Assembly (NCBI GenBank): GCA_943370145.1
Contig: CALRPY020000017.1
Location: 1 to 64,000 of the forward strand
DNA: 64,000 nucleotides
Direction: 5' to 3'
From: Ga0077536 sp943370145
Lineage (GTDB): Bacteria > Pseudomonadota > Gammaproteobacteria > Ga0077536
The notes beneath the pieces are model-generated. The model saw only the letters and a list, made by a program, of their open reading frames with translations. It ran no database searches and was not told the DNA's origin. The position numbers were made by a program, and so were the translations under genes. Positions 15,887 to 23,613 of this stretch are shown piece after piece; position 1 is the first letter of the stretch; every line of letters starts with the position of its first letter.

Positions 15887-16897
15887 TCAGGGCGTGGCGT
15901 CGAAACCGTCGCTGAAGGTTCCCACCGCGCGCGCCCGCGGCGCGCTCGCGGCCGTCGGCGGGCGTTCGCCGTCGCGGAAGGTGACTTCACGCAATACCGC
16001 CGGATACCCGCGGGTGATCAGCATCCGCGGCCCGAAGCCGTTCGCAATCAGCGCCTCGTGGCAGCGTCGCAGCCGGTAACAGGGAATCCACATCAGCAGG
16101 TGATGCTCGAGGTGATAGTTGACCCAGTAGGGCGCAACGAAAGTCCGCTCGATGCCGTTGGCAAGCGTGGTGCGCGCGTGCTTCAGCGGATCATTGCGGT
16201 CTGGGACCGCGGCGTGCTCGGCAATATTGCGAATGCGCAGCACCAGTTGCTGCCAGGTCAGCAGCGGCAGCAGCCACAGCAGCGGATAGAAGTACCAGCG
16301 GCCCGCGGCGGTCAGGGCACAGATCAGCCCGAGGTTCACGAGCACCTGCGGCCCGAGGCTGCGCCAGAAGTGAGCCGCCCGTTCAGCAGGGGCGCACGTG
16401 GCAGGGCCCAGCGCCCCACGGAACTGTGCGCTGCGCTGCGCGAAGCCGGTATTGCCCAGCAGGTCGCGCCGCAGCTTGCGCCACAGGCTGCTGCGCGCAA
16501 TCGGGTAGTGCCCGGTCAGCACGAGATCGGGATCGTCGTCCTGCATCGTCCGCGCGTGATGGCGCAGGTGATAGCGTCGATAGACGTCCGTATCGGCGAA
16601 GGTCGGCCACGCGCAGAAGCCCTGCGCCAGCAGGCGGTTCAGCCACGGCGTGCGCGCCAGCATGCCGTGCGCGCCGTCGTGCATCAGGATCAGCAGGCCA
16701 AGCTGGCGACTCCCGATCAGGGCGACCGCGAGCAGGAAAGTCAGGAGGTTGGGCCAGCGCGCGAACAGCAGCATGCCGAGGCCGATGACGCCCCAGGCAT
16801 GCGCGACGAGCCACAGTCCCCACGCATCCGAGCGCTGCCGCAGCGACGCGAGCTGATCGGGGGCGAGAAGCGAGGAAGCGGCGGGGGCGGTGCGCAT
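15887..16897 (-). CDS. Membrane fatty acid desaturase/hydroxylase family protein
   Basis: A 336-residue membrane di-iron enzyme. Three histidine clusters are visible: HDGAH (73-77), HLRHH (110-114) and HLEHH in NYHLEHHLLMW near residue 280. They are separated by hydrophobic segments (VIGLGMLLFA, LLTFLLAVALIG, a long stretch around WYFYPLLWLLPLL). It would introduce a double bond or hydroxyl group into a lipid at the inner membrane. I chose the ATG that gives an ordinary N-terminus; two in-frame ATGs up to 93 bp upstream exist, none with a good ribosome-binding site. The substrate is unknown. It is monocistronic. Confidence 0.82.
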   Translation of the reverse strand: MRTAPAASSLLAPDQLASLRQRSDAWGLWLVAHAWGVIGLGMLLFARWPNLLTFLLAVALIGSRQLGLLILMHDGAHGMLARTPWLNRLLAQGFCAWPTFADTDVYRRYHLRHHARTMQDDDPDLVLTGHYPIARSSLWRKLRRDLLGNTGFAQRSAQFRGALGPATCAPAERAAHFWRSLGPQVLVNLGLICALTAAGRWYFYPLLWLLPLLTWQQLVLRIRNIAEHAAVPDRNDPLKHARTTLANGIERTFVAPYWVNYHLEHHLLMWIPCYRLRRCHEALIANGFGPRMLITRGYPAVLREVTFRDGERPPTAASAPRARAVGTFSDGFDATP

Positions 16898-17037
16898 GTC
16901 ACAAGCATAGTGCCTGCCCTGCCGTTCGTGCAGCAGGTAATGCCGCATTCGGCCGGGGATGCCCCGCCGCACACAGGACGCGCGCGGCAAACCGGACGCC
17001 GCGGTCCCCCGTCCCGGTCCGCGCGGCGTCGGGCCTG

Positions 17038-17700
17038 CTATTCGGTCCCGTTGCGCGCGAAAACCCGGCGCAGGCGGGCTTCGATGACCCAGTCGGGATT
17101 GTCGATCGTGGTGTTGACGGTGAGCTTGTTGCCGTCCGGAGCAAGCTTGAACTCCTCGAGCATGCGACCGCGCGGGCGCAGCATGGTCTCGATGACGAAT
17201 AGCCCGTCCCGGCGATAGGACAGTTCGAGGCCCAGCGAGTCGGTCTTGTACTCGTTCCCCTTTGCCGAGTAGACGGGGCCGCCTTCGGTCGGCATCAGCG
17301 AGCGGGTGTAGGCCGTGTCGTAGCGGATCGTCGCCGTGGCGCCGGCGTCCTCGATGTCGAGCACGCGCGCGTCGAGCACCTGCTGGATGGGGCCCACGTC
17401 GGCCACCGCGTTCTCGGTGCGTCGCTTTTCGACGAGCGCGCGCTGCGCGTAGTAGTTGCTTGCGGCCTGGTCGGTCATCGTCCGCTGGCGCCGGTCGTCA
17501 TCGAGGAGGTTGTCCGCGCGCATCAGCGTCAGGCCCTTGAGCGCGTCGCGAGGATCCTCGCTCTCGTCTTCCAGCAGCACCCAGTGGCCGGTCAGTGCCG
17601 GGCCAGCGGCCAGGCTCGGCAGCGCACACGTCGCCATGACCAGCAGCGCGACCAGCAGTTGCCCGTAGCTTCTCATCGCAAAACGCATCGCGGCATCCAT
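17038..17700 (-). CDS. Secreted protein of unknown function
   Basis: A 220-residue protein with a clear signal peptide (LLVALLVMATCALPSLA, cleavage near SLAAG). The mature part is polar with no cysteine pairs or recognised motifs. It contains a GHWVLLEDESEDP segment and beta-strand-like repeats toward the C-terminus. Three in-frame ATGs occur in the first nine codons, so the exact start is uncertain. It is divergent from the CoA-transferase operon, 109 bp apart. No family was recognised. Confidence 0.6.
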   Translation of the reverse strand: MDAAMRFAMRSYGQLLVALLVMATCALPSLAAGPALTGHWVLLEDESEDPRDALKGLTLMRADNLLDDDRRQRTMTDQAASNYYAQRALVEKRRTENAVADVGPIQQVLDARVLDIEDAGATATIRYDTAYTRSLMPTEGGPVYSAKGNEYKTDSLGLELSYRRDGLFVIETMLRPRGRMLEEFKLAPDGNKLTVNTTIDNPDWVIEARLRRVFARNGTE

Positions 17701-17809
17701 TGCAGGGGAAGGTTGCCGGAGAGTCTAACCGCCCGCGTCATCGAATGGCGACAGCCCGCCCGATCCGGTATCGTCGGATGCTCGTCGCCAGATACCTCGT
17801 TGCGCACGC

Positions 17810-19078
17810 ATGAAAAAAGTCACGCCCGCCGCGGCCATCGCGGCAATCCCCGACGGCAGCACCGTCATCATGCCGGGCGGCTGTGCCGAACCCGTCGAGC
17901 TGTACGCGGCCTTTGCGGAGGGCGTCGAGCGCTTCTCCGCGCTGACCGTCTGCTCGGGCTTCGCCTTCGGCAAGTACGCCTATCTGGAGCGCGGTCTCGG
18001 CACGAATTTCCGCTTCGTCACCTGGCAGGCTTCCGCCCGGCTGCGTGGCCTGTTCAAAGAGAACGATCCGCGCAAGATCGGGTTCGTCCCCATGCGGCTT
18101 GCCGACGTCGCGCGCGTCGTACATCGGGATGGCCCGATCAAGCCCGACGTCGTCGTCCTCCAGACCTCGCCGCCAACGCCGGATGGCGACGTCAGTCTCG
18201 GGATCTCGGTCGGCGCGTTCCCGGATATCGTCGCGAGTGCCGGGCTCGTCATTGCCGAGTTCAACGCAAACATGCCGGTGACCGCCGGCGACAGCCGGAT
18301 CCCGCTGTCGCGCATCGATTACGCCACCGAGTCCAGTTCGGCGCTGTGCACCTACCGCACACCCGCAGCCCAGGAGCGCGACCAGCGCATCGTCGAGCAC
18401 GTGCTGGCTCTCGTGCCGGACCATGCCTGGGTGCAGCTCGGCATCGGCGCGGTGCCCGACCGCGTGCTGGGGCGTCTCGCCGAGAAGCCGGGCATCAACC
18501 TGTTCTCCGGCCTGCTGACCGGCGGCCTCGTCGATTTCATGGACCGCTGCCGTCACAAGCCGGAAATCATCGTCGGCGAGCTCGCGGGCGACCAGGACTT
18601 CTACGATTTCTGCGGGCGCACGCCGGCGGTCATGATGGCGCCGACCCGGGTCACCCATGACGTGCCGACGATGGCGAAGCTGCCCCGCTTCGTGTCGGTC
18701 AATTCGGCCATCGAAATCGACCTGCAGGGCCAGAGCAACGGCGAGACGCTCGGCAGCCTGCAGCTGAGCGGCGTCGGCGGCAGCATGGACTACGTCGAGG
18801 CCGCGTCGCTGTCGGCCGGCGGCCTGTCGATCATCGCGCTGCCGTCGACGACCGACGACGGCAAGCATTCGAAAATCGTCACCCGCCTCGCCGAGGGTGC
18901 GCCGGTGACCACACCCCGCTTCGCGACCGACATCGTCGTCACCGAATACGGCGTCGCACGGTTGCGCGGCAAGGACCTGTGGGCCCGCGCAGAGGCACTG
19001 ATTGCCATCGCACATCCGGCGTTCCGCGATTCACTCGCAAACGCGCTGGGCAAGACATCCCGAGGAGCTTCCGCATGA
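17810..19078 (+). CDS. Acetyl-CoA hydrolase/4-hydroxybutyrate CoA-transferase family protein
   Basis: A 422-residue family I-type CoA-transferase with the two halves of the fold: an N-terminal PDGSTVIMPGGCAEP loop, then WVQLGIGAVPDRVLGRL and VNSAIEIDLQGQ in the second half. Family members move CoA between acyl groups or hydrolyse acetyl-CoA using an active-site Glu in a segment like HTEMFSDG. Here that place reads NLFSGLLTGG (about 230-239), without the Glu, so the activity may differ. It overlaps the EthD gene (ATGA) and leads a three-gene operon. The acyl substrate is unknown. Confidence 0.78.
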   Translation: MKKVTPAAAIAAIPDGSTVIMPGGCAEPVELYAAFAEGVERFSALTVCSGFAFGKYAYLERGLGTNFRFVTWQASARLRGLFKENDPRKIGFVPMRLADVARVVHRDGPIKPDVVVLQTSPPTPDGDVSLGISVGAFPDIVASAGLVIAEFNANMPVTAGDSRIPLSRIDYATESSSALCTYRTPAAQERDQRIVEHVLALVPDHAWVQLGIGAVPDRVLGRLAEKPGINLFSGLLTGGLVDFMDRCRHKPEIIVGELAGDQDFYDFCGRTPAVMMAPTRVTHDVPTMAKLPRFVSVNSAIEIDLQGQSNGETLGSLQLSGVGGSMDYVEAASLSAGGLSIIALPSTTDDGKHSKIVTRLAEGAPVTTPRFATDIVVTEYGVARLRGKDLWARAEALIAIAHPAFRDSLANALGKTSRGASA

Positions 19079-19743
19079 TCAAGTCAGTCGTCATTTTCCG
19101 CCGCCGGCAGGGCATGTCGGTCGAGGATTTCGGCCGCTACTGGCAGACCGGGCACGCCCCGCTCGTTTGCCGCCTGCCCGGACTGCGCCGCTACGTGCAG
19201 TCACAGACGCTCGAGTCCGCCTATCGCAAGCTCACGCCCGCCTGCGACGGCGTCGCCGAACTGTGGTTCGACGATACCAATGCACTGCGCGCGCTGGCCG
19301 GCACGGCCGAGTACGCGGCGGTCCTCGCCGACGAGGCGAATTTCATCGACGCCTCGTCGCGCATCGAGATCCTGACCGACGACATCGTGATCAAGGACGG
19401 CCCCCGGCCGGCGGGCGGCGTGAAGAACATCGAACTCGTGAAGAAGCGACCGGACCTCACGCCCGAAGCCTTCCACCGCCACTGGGAAATCGTGCACGGG
19501 CCGCTGGGTGGCTCGATTCCGCAGGTGCTGCGCTACGTGCAGAGCCACACCCGCCTCGCGGCGTATCGCGACGGGCGGCAACCGCCCCTCGACGGCGTGG
19601 CGCTGACCTGGTTCACCGACACGCAGGCGATGCGCGCGTCCGCAACGACGCCCGAGTACCACCAGACCCGCGAAGACGAGCCGAATTTCGTGATTGAACC
19701 ACTCGATTTCGTGATCACGCGCGAGCGCGAAATTCCCCTGTGA
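19075..19743 (+). CDS. EthD-domain protein, tandem repeat
   Basis: A 222-residue protein with two ferredoxin-like EthD domains. Each starts with a VVIFRRRQGMSVEDFGRYW or ELVKKRPDLTPEAFHRHW helix and carries a GHAPLV/VHGPLG and RRYVQS/LRYVQS pattern. It begins within the stop codon of the CoA-transferase behind CGAGGAG, so translation is coupled. EthD proteins are small dimeric enzymes or accessory proteins of degradation operons. No function can be assigned here beyond that context. Confidence 0.8.
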   Translation: MIKSVVIFRRRQGMSVEDFGRYWQTGHAPLVCRLPGLRRYVQSQTLESAYRKLTPACDGVAELWFDDTNALRALAGTAEYAAVLADEANFIDASSRIEILTDDIVIKDGPRPAGGVKNIELVKKRPDLTPEAFHRHWEIVHGPLGGSIPQVLRYVQSHTRLAAYRDGRQPPLDGVALTWFTDTQAMRASATTPEYHQTREDEPNFVIEPLDFVITREREIPL

Positions 19744-19756
19744 ACGGCGCCGGCAG

Positions 19757-20236
19757 GTGAAAGGACTGGGAGATGAGACGCTCTGCGCGGTGCTCGACGC
19801 GATGCCGGTGGCGCGCCTCGCGCTGCGCGACATGGATGATCACCCGGAGTTGCTGCCGATAGTCTTCGCCCGGGCGGCTGGGGCGCTGTGGATGCCGATC
19901 GACGGCAAGCGCAAGCGCAGTGGCGCGGGGCTGGGCCGTCTGGCGCGGCTCGAGCGTTCGCCGCAGGTCATGCTGCTGCTCGATCACTATACCGAGGACT
20001 GGTCGGCGCTGTGGTGGATACGACTGCGCTGCGAAGCGCGCATCGTCGTGGACAAGCACCCCGACTGGGACGCCGCGGTCGAGGCCCTGGCCGACAAGTA
20101 CCCGCAGTACGACGAAATCCCGATGTTCAGGGACGAACCCATCCTCGTGCGCTACACGTGGACGGGCGTGTCCTGGTGGAGCGCGACCCCCGACGCCCTG
20201 CCCCGCTGGCTCGCGGACTACGCACCGGGGCGTTGA
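19757..20236 (+). CDS. PPOX-class flavin/F420-binding protein (TIGR03668-like)
   Basis: A 159-residue protein with a split-barrel pyridoxamine-phosphate-oxidase-like fold. Supporting segments are MPVARLALRDMDDHPELLPIVFA, the KRSGAGLGRLARLERSP loop and MLLLDHYTEDWSALWWIRL, which recall TIGR03668 proteins. The start is a GTG 13 bp after the EthD stop, making it third in the operon. These proteins reduce or bind flavin or deazaflavin. Which cofactor applies here is unclear. Confidence 0.72.
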   Translation: MKGLGDETLCAVLDAMPVARLALRDMDDHPELLPIVFARAAGALWMPIDGKRKRSGAGLGRLARLERSPQVMLLLDHYTEDWSALWWIRLRCEARIVVDKHPDWDAAVEALADKYPQYDEIPMFRDEPILVRYTWTGVSWWSATPDALPRWLADYAPGR

Positions 20237-20257
20237 GCGGTGTGGGGAAGTTTTTGG

Positions 20258-20526
20258 CCATCGAGAACACAGAGAACACAGAGAAAAATCGAGTGGGCCG
20301 TGCCGGCGGCAATGCCTTGCAGTTCAGGTCGCCAGCCCGCTGATTGGCTCCATCTCCGTGTCCGCCTTGGCCTAAGCACAGCTTCCACCAAGCGAGACGC
20401 CGCTTGGTTTCACCGCGAAGGACACGGAGGGGGAATTGGGCAGGTGAGCAGGTCCGCCGTAGCGGCAGGGCCAGGCAGGAAGGTTAAACCCACTCAATTC
20501 ATCTCTGTGTTCTCGGTGTTCGGTGG
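20258..20526. repeat. Inverted-repeat-bounded intergenic element, copy 2
   Basis: The left end CCATCGAGAACACAGAGAAC and right end GTGTTCTCGGTGTTCGGTGG are inverted. Inside the left end, GAGTGGGCCGTGCCGGCGGC is shared with the element at 26756. A second nested pair occurs inside (CCATCTCCGTGTCC near 20349, and GGACACGGAGG near 20420). Together with the following palindromes it fills most of a 594 bp convergent gap; the remaining sequence shows no gene. Confidence 0.78.
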
Positions 20527-20561
20527 CAAAAAGCGCCAGCACCGTGCGGCGTTCAGGGCAT

Positions 20562-20602
20562 GGGGGAAAGGTGTCAGATTTGAAATCTGACACCTTCCCC
20601 CC
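20562..20602. repeat. Palindrome, GGTGTCAGATTT family, copy 4
   Basis: Same core with GGGGG/CCCCC outer arms, as in the copy at 15758, and one imperfect position in the A/T stretch. It lies 36 bp after the right end of the 20258-20526 element. Confidence 0.82.
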
Positions 20603-20683
20603 CCAGGCCTGAGGGGGACGGGGCCAAGCTTTCCGACTGGCGCGGGTGATGCAAGCGCGTCATGACCGTTGCTGTGAAAGAGG

Positions 20684-20724
20684 GGAGAAAAGGTGTCAGA
20701 TTTAAAATCTGACACCTTTTCTCC
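20684..20724. repeat. Perfect palindrome, GGTGTCAGATTT family, copy 5
   Basis: GGAG outer arms, as in the copy at 15697, with central base A. The G-armed and GGAG-armed types again occur as a pair, in the opposite order to the pair at 15697 and 15758. Confidence 0.85.
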
Positions 20725-20830
20725 GGCATGGTCGGAAACGGCAGGGCGTGGGCCCCACAGCCCCTCCAAGCTCAGCGCGGGACACAGTTGCTCGGTGGTT
20801 CACCCAGCACTGCACCAGCGCCGCCAGGCA

Positions 20831-22486
20831 TCAGCCCGCGCCCGCCTTCGCCTTCTCCGCGTCGCGCAGTTCGCGGCGCATGATCTTGCCGGTGGTCGTC
20901 ATCGGCAGTGCATCGACGAACTCGATGAGGCGCGGCACCTCGTGCCTTGCCAGGCGCGTCTTCACCGATTCGCGCAGTTCCTCGGCCAGGGCCTCGGACG
21001 GCGTGACACCCGCGGAGGGGATGATGAAGGCCTTGATGATCTCCGTGCGCACAGGGTCCGGCACGCCGATGACGGCCGCCATCTTGACGCCCGGGTGCTT
21101 CAGCAGCGCGTCCTCTATTTCACTGGGCCCGATGCGATAGCCCGCGCTGGTGATGACGTCGTCGGCGCGGCCGTGGAACCAGAAGTAGCCGTCTTCGTCC
21201 ATCTGCCCGAGGTCACCGGTGATCAGCCAGTCACCGATGAACTTGTCGCGCGTCGCGTCGGGCAGGTTCAGGTACTCGCGGAACATCACCGGATGCGGAC
21301 GCCGGCACGCGATGTGGCCCAGCGTCCCGGGCGGCTGCTCGACGCCCTCGTCGTTGATGATGGCGACCGTCGAACCCGGGGTGGGCCGTCCGAGCGAGCC
21401 CGGTTTGATCGGCATCACGTTGCCGTTGTTGGCCAGGATCACGTTGCACTCGGTCTGGCCGAAACCTTCATTGATCTTCAGGTGCAACTCCCTATCGGCC
21501 CATTCGAAGAGTTCCTTGCCGACCGCTTCTCCGCCCGACAGCACCGCGCGCAGCTTGAGCTTGTACCGCGTCAGCGCATCGGGCACCTGCCGCATCAGCT
21601 TGAGCGTGGTCGGGGTCAGCAGCGAGAGCGTCACGTCGTGGCGCTCGAGGACCTGGTAGGCGTACTCGGGATCGAAGCCCTTCATCGCCGTCGCGACGAC
21701 GGTGCAGCCATGGAACCAGCCCGGCATCAGGATGTCCATCAGGCCCGCCATCCAGGCCCAATCCGCCGGCGACCACAGCACATCATTGGGCTGCGGGAAG
21801 AAATCGAACGCGAACTCGAGCCCCGGCATGTGGCCCAGCATCATGCGATGCGGTTGCACCGAGCCCTTGGGCAGGCCCGTCGTGCCGGAGGTGTAGCTGA
21901 TCCACGCGATATCCTCGGCCGCGGTATCGACATTGGAGAAGACGTCGGACGCGTCCCTGATCGCGTCCCAGAAATTGCGCGCGCCTTCAGGGGCGCCATC
22001 GACGACCAGCACGTGCTTCAGCGTAGGGCACTCGCCGCGGATCTCCGCGACCTTCGGATAGTTGGCGCTGTCGGTGATCAGAACCTTTGCGCCACTGTTG
22101 TTCAGGCGGTAGGTAATCGCGTCGGCGCCGAACAGCACGGAACACGGCCCCGACACCATGCCCGCCTTCCAGCACGCGACGTGGCCGATCGCGCACTCGG
22201 GATTCTGCGCAAGCAGCAGCGTCACGCGGTCGCCGCGTTCGAGCCCCAGCGCGCGCAGCGTGTTCGCCAGCCGGTTCGCATGCTGCTGGATTTCGCGGAA
22301 CGTGAAGCGCGTGACGTTGCGTGCCGCGTCCTCGTAGACCAGCGCGACGCGCGCAGGGTCGTCGGCCCAGCGATCGCAGACGTCGTTGGCGATGTTGTAG
22401 CGCTCGGGGATCTGCCACTCGAAGGCGCGGCAGACTTCTTCGTAGGTCTTGCCGCGGGTGATCATCATCGGCATGCGGTGCTCCAT
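20831..22486 (-). CDS. Acyl-CoA synthetase (AMP-forming, medium-chain/acetyl-CoA synthetase-like)
   Basis: A 551-residue adenylate-forming ligase that activates a carboxylic acid to its CoA thioester. The P-loop-like YTSGTTGLPKGS is near residue 200, INEGFGQTE marks the adenine pocket, GDLGQMDEDGYFWFHGR is the hinge, and the C-terminal TTTGKIMRREL holds the catalytic Lys. The overall pattern (SPADWAWMAGL, FHGRADDVITSAGYRIGP) is closest to medium-chain acyl-CoA and acetyl-CoA-type synthetases. It is divergent from the SDR gene 171 bp away. The acid substrate is not evident. Confidence 0.87.
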   Translation of the reverse strand: MEHRMPMMITRGKTYEEVCRAFEWQIPERYNIANDVCDRWADDPARVALVYEDAARNVTRFTFREIQQHANRLANTLRALGLERGDRVTLLLAQNPECAIGHVACWKAGMVSGPCSVLFGADAITYRLNNSGAKVLITDSANYPKVAEIRGECPTLKHVLVVDGAPEGARNFWDAIRDASDVFSNVDTAAEDIAWISYTSGTTGLPKGSVQPHRMMLGHMPGLEFAFDFFPQPNDVLWSPADWAWMAGLMDILMPGWFHGCTVVATAMKGFDPEYAYQVLERHDVTLSLLTPTTLKLMRQVPDALTRYKLKLRAVLSGGEAVGKELFEWADRELHLKINEGFGQTECNVILANNGNVMPIKPGSLGRPTPGSTVAIINDEGVEQPPGTLGHIACRRPHPVMFREYLNLPDATRDKFIGDWLITGDLGQMDEDGYFWFHGRADDVITSAGYRIGPSEIEDALLKHPGVKMAAVIGVPDPVRTEIIKAFIIPSAGVTPSEALAEELRESVKTRLARHEVPRLIEFVDALPMTTTGKIMRRELRDAEKAKAGAG

Positions 22487-22657
22487 TGCGTTGCGAAGGG
22501 TGGCCCGCGCGGGCGGGCCCTCAAGGCTATTTACCGATTCGCGCCCACCCGATCAACCGCGACGGCACCGGCCGCGAAGGGGTTACACTTCCGGTTGTTT
22601 CCGCAGCTACCGCAATCGCGGTGCAGCATCCGTACGTTCAGTCCAGCAGGAGGATTC

Positions 22658-23422
22658 ATGTCGCGCAAGCTCGAGGGCAAAGTCATCATCATCACCGGCG
22701 GCAGCACCGGCATCGGTCGCGCCGCCGCATTGCGCTGCGCGGCCGACGGCGCGGCGGTCGTCATCGCCGACGTCAACGTCGATGCGGGCCGCGCCACGGT
22801 CGCCGAGATTGAAAAGGCCGGCCGCAAGGCCAGCTTCGTCGCGACCGATGTCACCGACGGCGCCCAGGTCCGCGCGCTCGTCGCCGAGACCGTCAGCCGC
22901 TATGGCCAGCTCGACGGCGCGTTCAACAATGCCGGCATCGAAGGCGGCTTCGCCAACACGATCAAGATGAGCGAAGAAGCCTTCGACCGCACGATCCTGG
23001 TGAACCTGAAGGGCGTGTGGCTGTGCATGAAGGCGCAGATCGAACAATTCCTGTCCCAGGGCAGCGGCGGCGCGATCGTCAACACCGCGTCGGTCGCCGG
23101 CCTGGTCGGCACGCGCGGCGGCATCGCCTATTGCGCATCCAAGCACGGCGTGGTCGGCATGACCAAGTGCGCGGCGCTCGATTTCGCGCGCAAGAAAATC
23201 CGCGTCAACGCGGTCTGCCCCGGCATCATCCAGACGCCGATGCTCGAACGCATGGCCAGCGAACGCGATCTGGACCTCGGCAGCTATGCTGCGCAGGAAC
23301 CTGTGGGCCGCCTCGGCGAGCCCCGCGAGATTGGCGACGCGGTCGCCTGGCTGCTGTCCGAGGAAGCGTCGTTCGTCACCGGTCTCGCGATGCCGGTCGA
23401 TGGCGGATACACGGCGCTCTAG
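22658..23422 (+). CDS. SDR-family NAD(P)-dependent dehydrogenase
   Basis: A 254-residue classical short-chain dehydrogenase. TGGSTGIGR is the cofactor glycine motif, NNAG is present, and the catalytic Ser-Tyr-Lys occur as NTASVAG and YCASKHG. MPVDGGYTAL closes the protein as in typical FabG-like members. The acidic residue after strand 2 (IADVN) suggests NAD. The start follows a perfect AGGAGG. The substrate is unknown. It is followed by a hairpin at 23486. Confidence 0.88.
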   Translation: MSRKLEGKVIIITGGSTGIGRAAALRCAADGAAVVIADVNVDAGRATVAEIEKAGRKASFVATDVTDGAQVRALVAETVSRYGQLDGAFNNAGIEGGFANTIKMSEEAFDRTILVNLKGVWLCMKAQIEQFLSQGSGGAIVNTASVAGLVGTRGGIAYCASKHGVVGMTKCAALDFARKKIRVNAVCPGIIQTPMLERMASERDLDLGSYAAQEPVGRLGEPREIGDAVAWLLSEEASFVTGLAMPVDGGYTAL

Positions 23423-23485
23423 TAGGCGCTGGGGCGGCGCTGCGTTACAGTGCCGCCTGCACAGGCCAGGGACGAGGCCGACTGC

Positions 23486-23511
23486 AACGGGGCGCCGAAG
23501 GGCGCCCCGTT
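23486..23511 (+). terminator. Strong hairpin downstream of the SDR gene
   Basis: Two 11-base arms (AACGGGGCGCC and its complement) enclose a GAAG tetraloop. No U run follows, so it may be a pause or RNA-stability hairpin rather than a full intrinsic terminator. Confidence 0.4.
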
Positions 23512-23613
23512 CGTGTCCGGGCCGGGTGCCGCGAGGCATGGCACGGGAAGCTACCGGCGGCACTGCCAGACCGCTGCCGGCCCCTGTTCAAACAGCTACG
23601 CGGAATTAGCGTT

